Assembly (NCBI RefSeq): GCF_003101015.1
Contig: NZ_CP029206.1
Location: 248,001 to 312,000 of the forward strand
Source of the DNA: Actinobacillus porcitonsillarum
Lineage (GTDB): Bacteria > Pseudomonadota > Gammaproteobacteria > Enterobacterales > Pasteurellaceae
Reading direction: 5' to 3'
DNA: 64,000 nucleotides
Each line of letters starts with the position of its first letter. Position 1 is the stretch's first letter. Position numbers and translations under genes: made by a program. Below, in pieces: positions 37,196-48,489 of the stretch. Under the pieces are notes generated by a model, which ran no database searches, was not told the DNA's origin, and was given only the letters and a program-made list of their open reading frames with translations.

Positions 37196-38203
37196 TCATT
37201 CAACATTTGAACAGCTTAATGGGTATAAATTCAATTTTTCCATCAGCACTCTATCGCCATCTTCTTCTGGGTTTTCCGTCGTTAATAATTTATCCCCATA
37301 AAAGATCGAGTTTGCGCCAGCCATAAAACACAAGGCTTGCATGGCTTCTGGCATATTGCTACGCCCGGCTGAAAGGCGAACATAACTTTTTGGCATCGTA
37401 ATACGCGCAACAGCAATGGTTCTCACGAATTCTGTCCAATCAAGATCTTCTGCATTTTCAAGTGGTGTGCCTGCCACTTTAACCAATTGGTTAATCGGCA
37501 CGCTCTCTGGTTGAGGATCAAGATTAGCTAAGCTGGCGATAAGTCCGGCTCTTTCCGCTCTTGTTTCATTCATTCCCACAATACCGCCGCAACAGATTTT
37601 TAACCCTGCAGAGCGCACTTTACCTAATGTATCCATTCGATCATCGTGAGAACGGGTATGAATGACCTGATGATAGCGTTCCGGATCGGTATCTAAATTA
37701 TGATTGTAGTAATCCAATCCGGCTTCTTTTAAATCTTCCGCCATACCTTCTTCTAACATACCGAAAGTACCGCAGGTTTCTAAACCTAGGGATTTGACCG
37801 CTTTAATGATGGCGGAGACCGTTTCAATATCTTTAGGTTTTGGGCCTCGCCACGCAGCCCCCATACAAAAACGGCTTGCTCCTCGAGCCTTGGCAATTTG
37901 GGCTTTCTCAACAATATAGTTCACATCAAGCATACTTTGCTTTTCAACACCCGTGTCATAGCGGGCAGATTGTGGGCAATACTCACAATCTTCAGCGCAA
38001 CCGCCCGTTTTAATGGAAAGTAGCGTAGAAAGTTGAATGGCATTTGGATCAAAATGTTGTCGATGAATTTCTGCTGCTCGAAAAACTAAGTCCATAAAAG
38101 GCAAATCAAAAAGTTCTTCAACTTGGCATTTACGCCAATACTGTGCCGTCGGATGTGGCGTGAGTTCATTCTTGGCTTTTAAACGTAGCGAATAGGTCGT
38201 CAT
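37196..38203 (-). CDS. bioB: BioB, biotin synthase
   Basis: Radical-SAM enzyme that inserts sulfur into dethiobiotin. The radical-SAM cysteines are C69, C73 and C76 ([13 protein letters not shown]), and [26 protein letters not shown] and RLSAGRSNM are typical of BioB. The frame opens at 38227, but the ATG at 38203 has GGAGAT just upstream and gives the normal 335 residues. The rest of the biotin operon is not nearby. A terminator-like hairpin sits 12 nt before the start. Confidence 0.96.
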
Positions 38204-38214
38204 ACAAGATCTCC

Positions 38215-38244
38215 AAAAAAGAGGCACAAGCCGTTGCTTGTGCC
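38215..38244 (-). terminator. Terminator/attenuator-like hairpin between dapD and bioB
   Basis: Minus strand GGCACAAGC-aacg-GGCTTGTGCC-type hairpin (perfect 9-bp stem, 38223-38244) followed by TCTTTTTT. It is only 12 nt from the bioB ATG and 14 nt after the dapD stop, so no promoter fits between it and bioB. Confidence 0.75.
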
Positions 38245-38258
38245 ATTCAGTGCGAAAA

Positions 38259-39083
38259 TTACTCTTCGATAGAACGTAATAAGTCGTTAAGACCCACTTT
38301 ACCTAAGGTTTTCGCATCCACTTTTTTCACGATCACTGCACAGTATAAGCTGTGTGAACCATCTTTTGCAGGAAGGCTACCTGAAACCACCACAGAGCCA
38401 GCCGGTACACGTCCGTAGTAAATTTCGCCTGTTTCACGGTCATAAATTCGTGTTGATTGACCAATGAATACACCCATTGAGATCACACAACCATCTTCAA
38501 CAATCACACCTTCTACGATTTCAGAACGTGCACCGATGAAACAGTTATCGCCGATAATCGTTGGGTTCGCTTGTAGTGGCTCTAACACACCACCGATACC
38601 CACGCCGCCTGATAAGTGTACGTTTTTACCGATTTGTGCACAAGAACCAACCGTTACCCAAGTATCAACCATTGTACCTTCGCCTACGTAAGCACCGATG
38701 TTTACGAATGATGGCATTAACACCACGTTTTTCTCAATGTGTGAACCTTGACGAACAACAGCCCCCGGTACAGCACGGATACCATCTGCTTTAAATTGTT
38801 CTTCAGTATATTGACCGTATTTTGTTGGTACTTTGTCATAATATTTGGTTTCTGCACCATCGATCACTTCGTTATCGTTGATACGGAATGAAAGTAATAC
38901 CGCTTTTTTAACCCATTGATTTACGACCCATTCGCCATCAATTTTTTCTGCAACACGTAAAGAACCGTTATCTAAACCTTTGATAACTTCTTCAATCGCA
39001 GTACGTGTTTCTGCATCAACCGTTTTTGGGGTAATTTCAGCACGGCGTTCAAATGCCGCTTCAATAATTGCTTGTAAAGACAT
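38259..39083 (-). CDS. dapD: DapD, tetrahydrodipicolinate N-succinyltransferase
   Basis: Succinylase-branch enzyme for lysine and meso-DAP, feeding peptidoglycan. 274 residues: N-terminal helical domain, then a left-handed beta-helix of hexapeptide repeats (about 105-220: [20 protein letters not shown]…[20 protein letters not shown]), then a C-terminal strand domain. ATG at 39083. Complete and standard length. Confidence 0.97.
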
Positions 39084-39175
39084 TGTTGTGTTCCTTAATA
39101 ACAGATAAATAAAAGGGAAAAGACATCTAGTTTTAACATAGAACGCTATTCTTTTCCACTAGAAATTCAATCTCA

Positions 39176-39610
39176 CTAAACCTGCAACCAAAAAGTCACT
39201 GGTCCATCATTTTGCAGACTTACTTGCATATCTGCCGCAAATTCGCCTGTTTGTGTCGTAATTTTTTCTGCCGATTGTTGGCAAAAATATTCATATAATG
39301 CGTTTGCCTCGCTCGGATGTGCACCACGTGAAAAACTTGGGCGTAGCCCTTTCTGCGTATCTGCCGCTAACGTAAATTGAGAAACGACCAATACACTGCC
39401 ACCGGCTTGTTGAACATTCAGGTTCATTTTACCTTGATCATCGGCAAAGACACGATAATGTAGCACTTTTTCTAACAAGCGGTCGGATTTTGCCTGATCA
39501 TCGCCTTGCTCTACACCTAATAAAACCAATAAACCGTGATTAATTTCGCCCACAATTCGGTCTTCCACCTCGACCTTTGCCCATTTAACACGTTGAATTA
39601 ATGCTATCAT
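39176..39610 (-). CDS. dtd: D-aminoacyl-tRNA deacylase
   Basis: Hydrolyses D-amino acids (and Gly from tRNA-Ala) off tRNA. The 144-residue protein has both family motifs: SQFTLAAD near residue 77 and [11 protein letters not shown] at the C-terminus, where Gly-Pro sits in the active site. ATG at 39610 lies 26 bp inside the end of the upstream membrane-protein gene, implying translational coupling. Confidence 0.95.
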   Translation of the reverse strand: MIALIQRVKWAKVEVEDRIVGEINHGLLVLLGVEQGDDQAKSDRLLEKVLHYRVFADDQGKMNLNVQQAGGSVLVVSQFTLAADTQKGLRPSFSRGAHPSEANALYEYFCQQSAEKITTQTGEFAADMQVSLQNDGPVTFWLQV

Positions 39611-40439
39611 TTTCGTCTTTTTTCTCCTGTTTAATCATTTCGAGTTCTTTTAATACTGCGGCAAATTGCCCTCCCAATAAGACCACTTGCCAGCTGAGGT
39701 GTATCCATAACAACATAATGGGTAATACCGCCAATGCACCATAAATCGCCTGATAAGAAGGGAAGGTCGTGATGTACCAAATAAACGCTTGCTTCCCTAA
39801 AGTGAAAAAGATCCCCGCAAATAATGCCCCTGCACAAGCGTGTTTAAATTTAACCGTGGTATTAGGGACAAATTTATAAATCAATGTAAATAATAGCCAA
39901 ATCAGTAAGAAAGGCGTGTAGTTCAGTAATGTTGTGGCGAGCGAAAACGTTGCCACTTCATTAAATAAACTTAACGACATTATGTAAGAGGTGATCGCAA
40001 TGCTAACCCCGGCAACAAGGGGGGCAAGCACTAAAAGCACAGCATACAGTAAAAATGAGATAAAAATCGACCGCTTGCGAGGCTCGTGCCATAACCCGTT
40101 TAATGCTTTATCCACATTATGGATCAACATTAACGCAACCACGACTAAACCAATGGTACTCACAATGCCCATTTGCTTAGAGTTATTCACAAAGCTATCT
40201 AAATTTTGTTGAACAACATCGCCTATATTCGGTGCAAAATTATCATAAATAAACGATTTCAGTTGCTCGGTTGCCTCGGTAAAGAATGGAAAAATCGTAA
40301 ACACCGAAAAAACCACCATAATCAACGGCACCATCGCTAACATCGTATTGTAGGTTAAATACCCTGCCGTAACGGGTAATTGATTTTGTCCCGCACGTTT
40401 TATAAACACCTTAAAAAAGAGGAGCAACGAATATTTCAT
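39585..40439 (-). CDS. YihY/UPF0761 family inner-membrane protein
   Basis: 284-residue polytopic protein (about six helices) of the YihY family, once mislabelled RNase BN. Typical segments: [45 protein letters not shown] and [28 protein letters not shown]. Function unknown. Its 3' end overlaps dtd by 26 bp in a different frame, an arrangement I believe is shared in the family. Confidence 0.88.
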   Translation of the reverse strand: MKYSLLLFFKVFIKRAGQNQLPVTAGYLTYNTMLAMVPLIMVVFSVFTIFPFFTEATEQLKSFIYDNFAPNIGDVVQQNLDSFVNNSKQMGIVSTIGLVVVALMLIHNVDKALNGLWHEPRKRSIFISFLLYAVLLVLAPLVAGVSIAITSYIMSLSLFNEVATFSLATTLLNYTPFLLIWLLFTLIYKFVPNTTVKFKHACAGALFAGIFFTLGKQAFIWYITTFPSYQAIYGALAVLPIMLLWIHLSWQVVLLGGQFAAVLKELEMIKQEKKDENDSINSTC

Positions 40440-40601
40440 AGAATGATTTAACCTTGAATTTCAACCAATATTGGCATTATATGTAAAAATTTAAGAGAAA
40501 ACGACCGCTTATCAACATTAAATCTTGACCTTGTTTTTATTCCTTGCTTTAATGAACGACCGATTTTAGATTTTTGCATTTGTATAAAAAAGAGGCACAT
40601 T

Positions 40602-40934
40602 ATGGCAGAAAGTTTTAGCGTAACTCGTCGTTACTTCGATGATAAAAATTACCCACGTGGTTTTGCTCGCCACGGCGATTATACTATTCGTGAAGCACAA
40701 ACCTTAGAACAATATGGTCAAGCATGTTTAGCATTAGAGACCGGGGAACGTAAAGCTAAAACCGCTGAAGAAGAACGTTTTGTTGCTGTGATGAAAGGCG
40801 ATGAAATCGCAGAAAGCATTATTGAGAAAGCGTGGTTAAAATATCGTTCTCTAACCAGTAAATCTAAACGCATTTACACCCTTTCCGGTAACGCTGGTAG
40901 CGATGCTGGAGATGATTTCAGCGCAGCTGAATAA
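40602..40934 (+). CDS. maoP: MaoP-like protein (YifE, DUF413)
   Basis: 110-residue soluble protein with the DUF413 pattern: [31 protein letters not shown] and AEEERFV. In E. coli YifE is MaoP, needed to organise the Ori macrodomain through the maoS site, and it belongs to the gene set that co-occurs with Dam, SeqA and MukBEF. I did not identify a maoS-like site. ATG at 40602 with AAAGAGG upstream. Confidence 0.85.
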   Translation: MAESFSVTRRYFDDKNYPRGFARHGDYTIREAQTLEQYGQACLALETGERKAKTAEEERFVAVMKGDEIAESIIEKAWLKYRSLTSKSKRIYTLSGNAGSDAGDDFSAAE

Positions 40935-41008
40935 ATTTGTTTTTCTTGAAGATAGGGTGCATTTTTGCACCTTGTTTTTTTATTAAATACCGCAATTCCA
41001 TTTTTAAT

Positions 41009-42118
41009 ATGACCTTAGCAACCGAACAATACGCCGATTTACTTGCAAAAAAAGTAGCAAATTTAACCGCTTTACTTTCTCCCTTCCAAGCACCTGAATT
41101 AGAGGTTTTTGCTTCAAAGCCACAGCATTTCCGTATGCGTGCTGAATTTCGTGTTTGGCACGATAAAAATGAAAAAGGGGAAAACGAGCTATATCATATT
41201 ATGTTCGATCCTGAGACCAAACAGCGTTATCGTGTTGATCAATTCCCGATTGCCAATGAACTCATCAACAAAATGATGAAATCACTTTTAGCAGAAATTC
41301 AAGGCAACGAATTACTGACCCATAAACTGTTTCAGATCGATTACCTCAGCACTTTAAGTGGGGAAATTGCGGTTTCTTTGCTTTATCACAAAGCACTTAA
41401 TGAAGAATGGGTTGAACAAGCACAATTATTGAAACAACGCCTTACTGAACAGGGATTTCGTGTTCAACTGATTGGGCGAGCAACCAAACAAAAAATTGCC
41501 CTTGATCACGACTACGTTGAAGAAGTACTCCCTATTCACGGCAAAAATTATGTTTACCGCCAAGTTGAAAATAGCTTTACTCAACCTAATGCGGAAATGA
41601 ATATTAAAATGTTGGAATGGGCAAGAAGTTGCACACAAAACAGTCAAGGCGATTTGCTTGAGCTTTATTGTGGAAATGGGAATTTCTCAATTGCATTAGC
41701 CGAGAATTTCAGAAAAGTATTAGCTACCGAAATTTCAAAATCTTCGGTACAATCAGCTCAGTATAACATTGAGCAAAATGGTATTGATAACTTACAGATC
41801 ATCCGAATGTCTGCCGAAGAATTTACCCAAGCGATGAATGGCGTTCGAGAATTTAACCGCTTAAAAGGCATTGATCTCAAAAGCTACGATTGCAACACGA
41901 TCTTTGTTGATCCACCAAGAGCAGGACTTGATCCGGATACGCTAAATATGGTTCAAGGTTATGAGCGTATTTTATATATCTCTTGTAACCCAAATACGTT
42001 GGCAGAAAATTTACAACAACTTTCTCAAACTCACCGTATTGAACGAGCTGCATTATTTGATCAATTTCCGTTTACCCATCATATTGAAAGTGGTGTTTGG
42101 CTCATAAAACGAACCTAG
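41009..42118 (+). CDS. trmA: TrmA, tRNA m5U54 methyltransferase
   Basis: SAM-dependent enzyme that makes ribothymidine at position 54 of tRNA. The 369-residue protein has [16 protein letters not shown] (SAM binding), VDPPRAGLD and the catalytic cysteine in ISCNPNTL. Internal start: the frame opens at 40937, but [12 protein letters not shown] at 41009 aligns with the family N-terminus. Confidence 0.95.
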   Translation: MTLATEQYADLLAKKVANLTALLSPFQAPELEVFASKPQHFRMRAEFRVWHDKNEKGENELYHIMFDPETKQRYRVDQFPIANELINKMMKSLLAEIQGNELLTHKLFQIDYLSTLSGEIAVSLLYHKALNEEWVEQAQLLKQRLTEQGFRVQLIGRATKQKIALDHDYVEEVLPIHGKNYVYRQVENSFTQPNAEMNIKMLEWARSCTQNSQGDLLELYCGNGNFSIALAENFRKVLATEISKSSVQSAQYNIEQNGIDNLQIIRMSAEEFTQAMNGVREFNRLKGIDLKSYDCNTIFVDPPRAGLDPDTLNMVQGYERILYISCNPNTLAENLQQLSQTHRIERAALFDQFPFTHHIESGVWLIKRT

Positions 42119-42172
42119 GTTCATTTTAACGCTCAAAAAAATAGCAATTGAATAAATGCAACCAATTTTTGC

Positions 42173-42201
42173 TTGACCAGAGAGAAATAAACCGATAATA
42201 T
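42173..42201 (+). promoter_or_regulatory. Candidate tRNA-Ser promoter
   Basis: TTGACC (-35, 5/6), 17-bp spacer, TAATAT (-10, 4/6), 16 bp before the mature tRNA 5' end. Confidence 0.45.
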
Positions 42202-42217
42202 TTTGCTCGTTTTCAAC

Positions 42218-42307
42218 GGAGGAATGGTCGAGTGGTTGAAGGCACCGGTCTTGAAAACCGGCGAGGGTTTACGCCCTCCGTGAGTTCGAATCTCACTTCC
42301 TCCGCCA
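42218..42307 (+). tRNA. tRNA-Ser(TGA)
   Basis: 90-nt class II tRNA. The acceptor stem GGAGGAA pairs with TTCCTCC, the anticodon loop CTTGAAA has TGA flanked by the ACCGG/CCGGC stem, a long variable arm (GAGGGTTTACGCCCTC) marks serine, the T-loop is GTTCGAATC and the 3' CCA is encoded (42305-42307). An intrinsic terminator follows. Confidence 0.97.
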
Positions 42308-42316
42308 TCAAATTCT

Positions 42317-42354
42317 AACCGCCTGTTATTGCAAAATAACAGGCGGTTTTTTTA
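42317..42354 (+). terminator. tRNA-Ser terminator
   Basis: 14-bp stem AACCGCCTGTTATT-gcaa-AATAACAGGCGGTT followed by TTTTTTATTTT. Confidence 0.9.
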
Positions 42355-42418
42355 TTTTAAAGATATCTAAATGAAAATAAAGGCTACTATGATTACTTAA
42401 TCATAATAGCCTATTAAC

Positions 42419-43372
42419 TTACAACCACCCTTTCCGTTTAAAATAAATATACGGCGTTGCAGCGGCGCAAATCATCAGTCCGATTGCCATTGGGTAACCA
42501 TATTCAAAATGCAATTCCGGCATAAATTCAAAGTTCATACCGTAAGTGGAAGCCACCAATGTTGCCGGTAGGAACATAACCGATACGACCGAGAAGAATT
42601 TCATAATTTTATTCTGCTCAATATTGATATAACCCATTGCCGCTTGCATTAAGAAGTTTACCTTTTGGAACAGCGACTCATTATGCGGTTGGAGGGATTC
42701 AATATCTCGCATAATATCTCGAGCTTGTTCTAGCTGGTTATTTGGCAAACGTGTTTTACGAAGTAAGAAACTTAACGCACGTTGAGTATCCATCAAGCAA
42801 AGACGAACTTTAGAACTCACGTCTTCTAATTCTGTTAAATCAGAAAGTGCTTCATTTAGGCTGTTACCTTCCTGTTTGCCATCTAAGATAATGTGGCTGA
42901 AATTCTCTAAATCTGCATAAACGGTTTCAATAACATCCGCTAACTGCTCAATTTTTGTTTCAAAAAGATCGAGTAATAATTCATAAGCGTTACTATCCAG
43001 TAATTTTGCTCGGCGAGAACGCATACGATATAAACGAAAAGCCGGCAAATCACGTTCACGTAAAGTAAATAAACGCCCATCGCGAATGGTAAATGCCACC
43101 GTTGCAATGTCGGCATAATCGTCATCATCTAAACAGTAGAAAAATGAGTGAAGGTGTAAACCATCTTCATCTTCAAAAAAACGCGCGGAAGCCTCTAAGT
43201 CTTCCAATTCGTGTTCTTCAGCGAGGGTTTGGTCTAATCCGAGTTTTAAGACACTCCGTTCATCATCACTTGGATCAATTAAATCAATCCAAATAGAATC
43301 ATTGAGTTGGTCTTTAGAAGTTTCATCAACACTGACTAAGCGTGCGTTATCTAATGCAAATGCACGAATCAT
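42419..43372 (-). CDS. corA: CorA, magnesium/cobalt transporter
   Basis: Pentameric inner-membrane channel for Mg2+. 317 residues: a large acidic cytoplasmic domain (1-255) and two C-terminal helices, the first ending in the [13 protein letters not shown] selectivity loop (GMN) and the last ending in basic KRKGWL. ATG at 43372. A leader of about 175 nt is predicted. Confidence 0.96.
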   Translation of the reverse strand: MIRAFALDNARLVSVDETSKDQLNDSIWIDLIDPSDDERSVLKLGLDQTLAEEHELEDLEASARFFEDEDGLHLHSFFYCLDDDDYADIATVAFTIRDGRLFTLRERDLPAFRLYRMRSRRAKLLDSNAYELLLDLFETKIEQLADVIETVYADLENFSHIILDGKQEGNSLNEALSDLTELEDVSSKVRLCLMDTQRALSFLLRKTRLPNNQLEQARDIMRDIESLQPHNESLFQKVNFLMQAAMGYINIEQNKIMKFFSVVSVMFLPATLVASTYGMNFEFMPELHFEYGYPMAIGLMICAAATPYIYFKRKGWL

Positions 43373-43718
43373 TTTGTTTCTCCATTAGGTTAGGAGGCGA
43401 TGAACAAAAAGGAACAAAAAGATACTAGACAAAAGTTACCGACCAAGTCGGCAACCTGAGGGTTGGACAAGGCGGGTTAATTCATAAAGAAAATTGACGA
43501 GTATCGACTATGACTGTCCAAAATGTGTAATCCTCAAGTAAAAATAGTGTGCGAATGGTACAGATTTCAAGAGATATAGTCAAGCAAGCATTGGCTTACA
43601 AAGAGGCTTTCCTGATATTTTTACCCCATCTACCAATTTCAAGGAGATTTCTTTTTTTTGAATTAGGGGTATAATGGACAAGATTTAATTTTAACCGACC
43701 TAAAAAGAGGAATTTATT
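43373..43718. other. 346-bp divergent region between corA and tatA
   Basis: No gene found. It holds a corA promoter candidate on the minus strand (TTGACT, 17 bp, TACCAT; 43555-43583), a leader hairpin GTTGCCGAC-ttg-GTCGGTAAC at 43435-43455 (minus), tandem GAACAAAAAG repeats near 43402-43421 and a plus-strand TATAAT at 43670-43675 that probably serves tatABC. Confidence 0.5.
43555..43583 (-). promoter_or_regulatory. Candidate corA promoter
   Basis: TTGACT (5/6), 17-bp spacer, TACCAT (4/6) on the minus strand, about 180 bp upstream of corA. Confidence 0.4.
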
Positions 43719-43940
43719 ATGGGTGGCATTAGCATCTGGCAATTACTGATTATCGTCGCAATTATTGTATTACTTTTCGGTACAAAAAAATTACGTACAT
43801 TAGGTACGGATTTAGGCGAATCTGTTAAAGGCTTTAAAAAAGCAATGGCTGACGATAAGAAAGATGCTGAATTTGAAAAAGTCGAATCAAAAGCGGCAGA
43901 ATCAACAGAACAAAAAGCAAAAGATAAAGAGCAGGCATAA
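43719..43940 (+). CDS. tatA: TatA, twin-arginine translocase subunit
   Basis: Pore-forming subunit that exports folded proteins bearing twin-arginine signals. 73 residues: membrane helix at 2-21 ([19 protein letters not shown]), the hinge FGTKKL, an amphipathic helix ([19 protein letters not shown]) and a charged tail. ATG at 43719, first of tatABC, 3 bp before tatB. Confidence 0.96.
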   Translation: MGGISIWQLLIIVAIIVLLFGTKKLRTLGTDLGESVKGFKKAMADDKKDAEFEKVESKAAESTEQKAKDKEQA

Positions 43941-43943
43941 TCC

Positions 43944-44540
43944 GTGTTTGATATTGGTTTTTCTGAATTAGTGCTGATATTTATTGTGGGCTTAGTGGTT
44001 CTCGGCCCACAAAAAATGCCTATTGCGATTCGCACCGTAATGGGGTGGATTCGCACCATTCGGGGGCTGGCAGCTAACGTGCAAAATGAATTAGCACAAG
44101 AGCTTAAATTGCAAGAGCTTAAAGACAGCATCAAAAAAGCTGAGGCATTAAACTTATCTTCCCTTTCGCCTGAATTAAGCAAAACGGTCGAAGAACTTAA
44201 ACAATCTGCTCAACAAATGCAAGAAAGTTTAAATACAGCTAAAAACGATATTACCAAATTAACCGATGAGCAAGTCGCGGATATTCAGGCAAAAATTTCG
44301 GCTGAAAGTGAGCAACTTGACCAAACTTCTGAAAATCAAGTCGCAGAAAGTGCGTTGCAAAAAAATACAGAAAACGCACCGCTTGCATCAGAAAATGAAG
44401 CCAAGGAACTTTCACCAGCAGAACTGGCTGAAATGGCTGAATTAGATGAAGAAAAATTAAGCGAGCAACTCTCTGCTTATTATCCGCCTGATGATGAAAT
44501 TTCTCCGGCAACAAAGAAGGAGAAAAGCAATGCAAGCTGA
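43944..44540 (+). CDS. tatB: TatB, twin-arginine translocase subunit
   Basis: Receptor-complex subunit acting with TatC. 198 residues starting at a GTG (43944) that encodes the conserved [22 protein letters not shown] membrane segment; an amphipathic helix and a long acidic, glutamine-rich coiled tail follow. Its end overlaps tatC by 11 bp. Confidence 0.95.
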   Translation: MFDIGFSELVLIFIVGLVVLGPQKMPIAIRTVMGWIRTIRGLAANVQNELAQELKLQELKDSIKKAEALNLSSLSPELSKTVEELKQSAQQMQESLNTAKNDITKLTDEQVADIQAKISAESEQLDQTSENQVAESALQKNTENAPLASENEAKELSPAELAEMAELDEEKLSEQLSAYYPPDDEISPATKKEKSNAS

Positions 44541-45270
44541 TCAATCCCAACCACTTATTAGCCATTTACTTGAGTTACGCAATCGTTTATTGCGTTGTGT
44601 CGTTTGCGTATTAGTGGTTTTTTGTGCTCTTGTTTATTGGGCAAACGATATTTACACCTTGTTAGCGACACCGCTGACAAGCAACTTGCCGGAAGGGGCA
44701 ACAATGATTGCAACCAATGTTGCGACACCATTTTTTACCCCGATTAAATTGACGATTGTCACGTCCATTTTTCTCTCTGTGCCTTTTATTTTGTATCAAA
44801 TATGGGCTTTTGTTGCACCGGCGCTTTATAAACATGAAAAGCGTTTAGTTTATCCGCTATTAGTATCCAGTACTTTATTGTTCTACTGTGGCGTTGCTTT
44901 TGCTTATTATGTTGTCTTCCCATTAGTTTTTGGTTTCTTAACCAGCACAGCGCCAGAGGGTGTGCAAATGGCAACAGATATTAGCAGTTACCTTGACTTT
45001 GTTTTAACCATCTTTATGGCGTTTGGTATCTGCTTTGAAGTGCCGGTTGCGATTATTTTACTTTGCTGGGCAGGCGTAACAACACCGGAAGATTTACGTG
45101 AGAAACGCCCGTATATTATCGTGGCAGCATTCGTGATCGGTATGTTACTTACCCCTCCGGATGTTTTCTCTCAAACACTGCTTGCCGTGCCAATGTGCTT
45201 ATTATTTGAAGTAGGTGTAATTTGCGCCAAATTCTATAAGCCAAAAGAAGAGAGCGAGGAAACCGCTTAA
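44530..45270 (+). CDS. tatC: TatC, twin-arginine signal receptor
   Basis: Six-helix inner-membrane receptor for twin-arginine signal peptides. 246 residues from the ATG at 44530, giving [21 protein letters not shown]; motifs [30 protein letters not shown] and [16 protein letters not shown] are typical. The frame opens upstream at 44491, but that start has no support. An intrinsic terminator follows. Confidence 0.96.
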   Translation: MQADQSQPLISHLLELRNRLLRCVVCVLVVFCALVYWANDIYTLLATPLTSNLPEGATMIATNVATPFFTPIKLTIVTSIFLSVPFILYQIWAFVAPALYKHEKRLVYPLLVSSTLLFYCGVAFAYYVVFPLVFGFLTSTAPEGVQMATDISSYLDFVLTIFMAFGICFEVPVAIILLCWAGVTTPEDLREKRPYIIVAAFVIGMLLTPPDVFSQTLLAVPMCLLFEVGVICAKFYKPKEESEETA

Positions 45271-45278
45271 TTTACGAT

Positions 45279-45310
45279 AACTAGCCCGCTTACAAGCGGG
45301 TTATTTTTTC
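45279..45310 (+). terminator. tatABC terminator
   Basis: Stem CCCGCTT / AAGCGGG with flanking AACTAG/TTATTTTTTC, just after tatC; the right arm again carries the uptake core ACAAGCGG. Confidence 0.75.
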
Positions 45311-45327
45311 CATTTTTTTGCAATTAA

Positions 45328-46356
<1,029 letters not shown>

Positions 46357-46363
46357 GCAGTTG

Positions 46364-46395
46364 AAAGGCTATTCATTGCAATAGCCTTTGTTTTT
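46364..46395 (+). terminator. hemB terminator
   Basis: 10-bp stem AAAGGCTATT-cattgc-AATAGCCTTT followed by GTTTTT. Confidence 0.85.
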
Positions 46396-46483
46396 ACAAG
46401 CGGTCTAATTTGGGAGATTTTTTGCAAAATCCCTCAATTTCAAGGATAATACGCCCATTTTTGCAGACGAATTAAGAGAAAAT

Positions 46484-48073
46484 ATGTCATTAAATAACTA
46501 CCCTCAAGAAGTGAATAAACGCAGAACCTTTGCGATTATTTCTCACCCCGATGCCGGTAAAACAACCATCACCGAAAAAGTGTTACTTTACGGAAACGCC
46601 ATTCAAACGGCAGGTTCAGTAAAAGGCAAAGGCTCGCAAGCGCACGCCAAATCCGACTGGATGGAAATGGAAAAACAACGTGGGATTTCGATTACCACCT
46701 CCGTAATGCAGTTCCCTTACAATGATTGCTTGGTGAACTTACTTGACACGCCGGGACACGAAGACTTCTCGGAAGATACCTATCGTACCTTAACGGCGGT
46801 GGATAGCTGTTTGATGGTGATCGACAGTGCTAAAGGGGTTGAGGAACGTACCATTAAATTGATGGAAGTCACCCGCTTGCGTGATACGCCGATTTTAACC
46901 TTTATGAACAAGCTCGACCGTGATATTCGTGATCCGATGGAACTGTTAGATGAAGTCGAGAGCGTGTTGAAAATCAACTGTGCGCCGATCACTTGGCCGA
47001 TTGGTTGCGGTAAGTTGTTCAAAGGGGTGTATCATCTCTATAAAGACGAAACCTATCTCTACCAAACAGGGCAAGGACATACCATTCAGGAAGTGCGTAT
47101 CGTCAAAGGGCTAAACAATCCAGAGTTAGACCAAGCCGTAGGCGATGACTTAGCTCAACAACTACGTGACGAATTAGAGCTTGTACAAGGGGCAAGCCAC
47201 GAATTTGAACTGGACGCTTTCTTAAACGGCGAATTAACCCCTGTTTTCTTCGGTACAGCATTAGGTAACTTTGGGGTCGATCACTTCTTAGACGGCTTAA
47301 CCGAATGGGCGCCAGCTCCGCAAGCCCGTGAGACTGATTTACGCAAAGTGGACGCAAACGAAGAAAAATTCAGTGGCTTTGTGTTTAAAATCCAAGCGAA
47401 TATGGATCCAAAACACCGCGACCGTGTTGCCTTTATGCGTGTGGTATCGGGCAAATATGAAAAAGGAATGAAGCTCAAGCACGTTCGTATCGGCAAAGAT
47501 GTGATCATTTCCGATGCCTTAACCTTTATGGCAGGCGACCGTTCCCACGCAGAAGAAGCCTATGCCGGCGATATTATCGGCTTACACAATCACGGCACAA
47601 TCCAAATCGGCGACACCTTTACCCAAGGGGAAAACTTGAAATTCACGGGTATTCCGAACTTCGCCCCTGAATTGTTCCGCCGTATCCGCCTAAAAGATCC
47701 GCTCAAGCAGAAACAGTTGCTTAAAGGTTTGGTACAACTATCGGAAGAAGGTGCGGTGCAAGTGTTCCGTCCATTGATGAATAACGACTTAATCGTTGGT
47801 GCAGTCGGTGTACTTCAGTTTGATGTGGTGGTTTCACGCCTGAAAACCGAATATAACGTCGAAGCGATCTATGAAACCGTCAATGTGGCGACAGCCCGTT
47901 GGGTGGAATGCAAAGATGCGAAGAAGTTTGAAGAATTTAAACGAAAAAACGAGCAGAATTTAGCCTTAGACGGTGGCGATAACTTAACCTATATTGCCCC
48001 GACAATGGTAAATCTCAACTTGGCTCAAGAGCGTTATCCTGATGTGGAGTTCTTTAAAACGAGAGAGCATTGA
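46484..48073 (+). CDS. prfC: Peptide chain release factor 3
   Basis: Translational GTPase that removes RF1/RF2 from the ribosome. 529 residues: G-domain motifs HPDAGKTT (P-loop, about 20), [23 protein letters not shown] and MNKLDRD, then domain 2 and the C-terminal RF3 domain ([17 protein letters not shown]). ATG at 46484. Locally higher GC than neighbours in codon choice, as expected for a conserved gene. Confidence 0.97.
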   Translation: MSLNNYPQEVNKRRTFAIISHPDAGKTTITEKVLLYGNAIQTAGSVKGKGSQAHAKSDWMEMEKQRGISITTSVMQFPYNDCLVNLLDTPGHEDFSEDTYRTLTAVDSCLMVIDSAKGVEERTIKLMEVTRLRDTPILTFMNKLDRDIRDPMELLDEVESVLKINCAPITWPIGCGKLFKGVYHLYKDETYLYQTGQGHTIQEVRIVKGLNNPELDQAVGDDLAQQLRDELELVQGASHEFELDAFLNGELTPVFFGTALGNFGVDHFLDGLTEWAPAPQARETDLRKVDANEEKFSGFVFKIQANMDPKHRDRVAFMRVVSGKYEKGMKLKHVRIGKDVIISDALTFMAGDRSHAEEAYAGDIIGLHNHGTIQIGDTFTQGENLKFTGIPNFAPELFRRIRLKDPLKQKQLLKGLVQLSEEGAVQVFRPLMNNDLIVGAVGVLQFDVVVSRLKTEYNVEAIYETVNVATARWVECKDAKKFEEFKRKNEQNLALDGGDNLTYIAPTMVNLNLAQERYPDVEFFKTREH

Positions 48074-48124
48074 TTTAGACATTTCTACAAGCGGTCAATT
48101 TTTGATGCCATATTACAAATCATC

Positions 48125-48324
48125 GGTATTATGTAGCAGTTTCACAAAGAATCATTTAGCTCAAAGACCTTCGCTCCCTCCGTTTACGGAGGGAGCTGCC
48201 GAAGGCTGAGGGAGGGGAAATAATATAACGAGTGAAAGTTAAATTTTTCCCTCCCCCCTATCCCCCCTCCGTAAACGGAGGGGGAGAAATTAAATAAAAT
48301 TTTGAGTAACTGTTCCATAATACC
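48125..48324. repeat. MITE-like element, copy 1
   Basis: Terminal inverted repeats of 24 bp begin GGTATTATGTAGCAGTTTCA (48125) and, inverted, at 48301-48324; they match at 20 of 24 positions. The core holds two palindromes built on CCTCCGTTTACGGAGG (about 48175-48195 and 48265-48290). No coding capacity. Copy 2, with related ends and an unrelated core, is at 61702-61815. Confidence 0.65.
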
Positions 48325-48418
48325 GTAAATCATCGAAAAAATTGACCGCTTAACTTTTTATTCTTTCTTGAAAATTTCCTCAAAATACCTATATAAAGCG
48401 CACTTATTGAGATAAATC

Positions 48419-48449
48419 TTGCCAAAATAGGCGGAAAAAATGGTATAAT
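48419..48449 (+). promoter_or_regulatory. Candidate rpoD promoter (extended -10)
   Basis: TGGTATAAT at 48441-48449 is a perfect extended -10; the best -35 is TTGCCA at 48419 with a long 19-bp spacer. About 40 bp before the rpoD ATG. Confidence 0.5.
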
Positions 48450-48489
48450 CCACTACTATTTTTTTGCCTGCTCAAAAACGGAAATCATT

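Larger units (their letters stand above)
48074..48489. other. 416-bp region between prfC and rpoD
   Basis: No gene found. It contains an uptake sequence (near 48090), a 200-bp inverted-repeat element (48125-48324) and the rpoD promoter region. An AT-rich stretch 48330-48420 separates the element from the promoter. Confidence 0.6.

Noticed and set aside
43700..44182. Minus-strand open frame of 160 codons over tatA/tatB
   Set aside because: It is antisense to two clear Tat genes with correct starts and family motifs.
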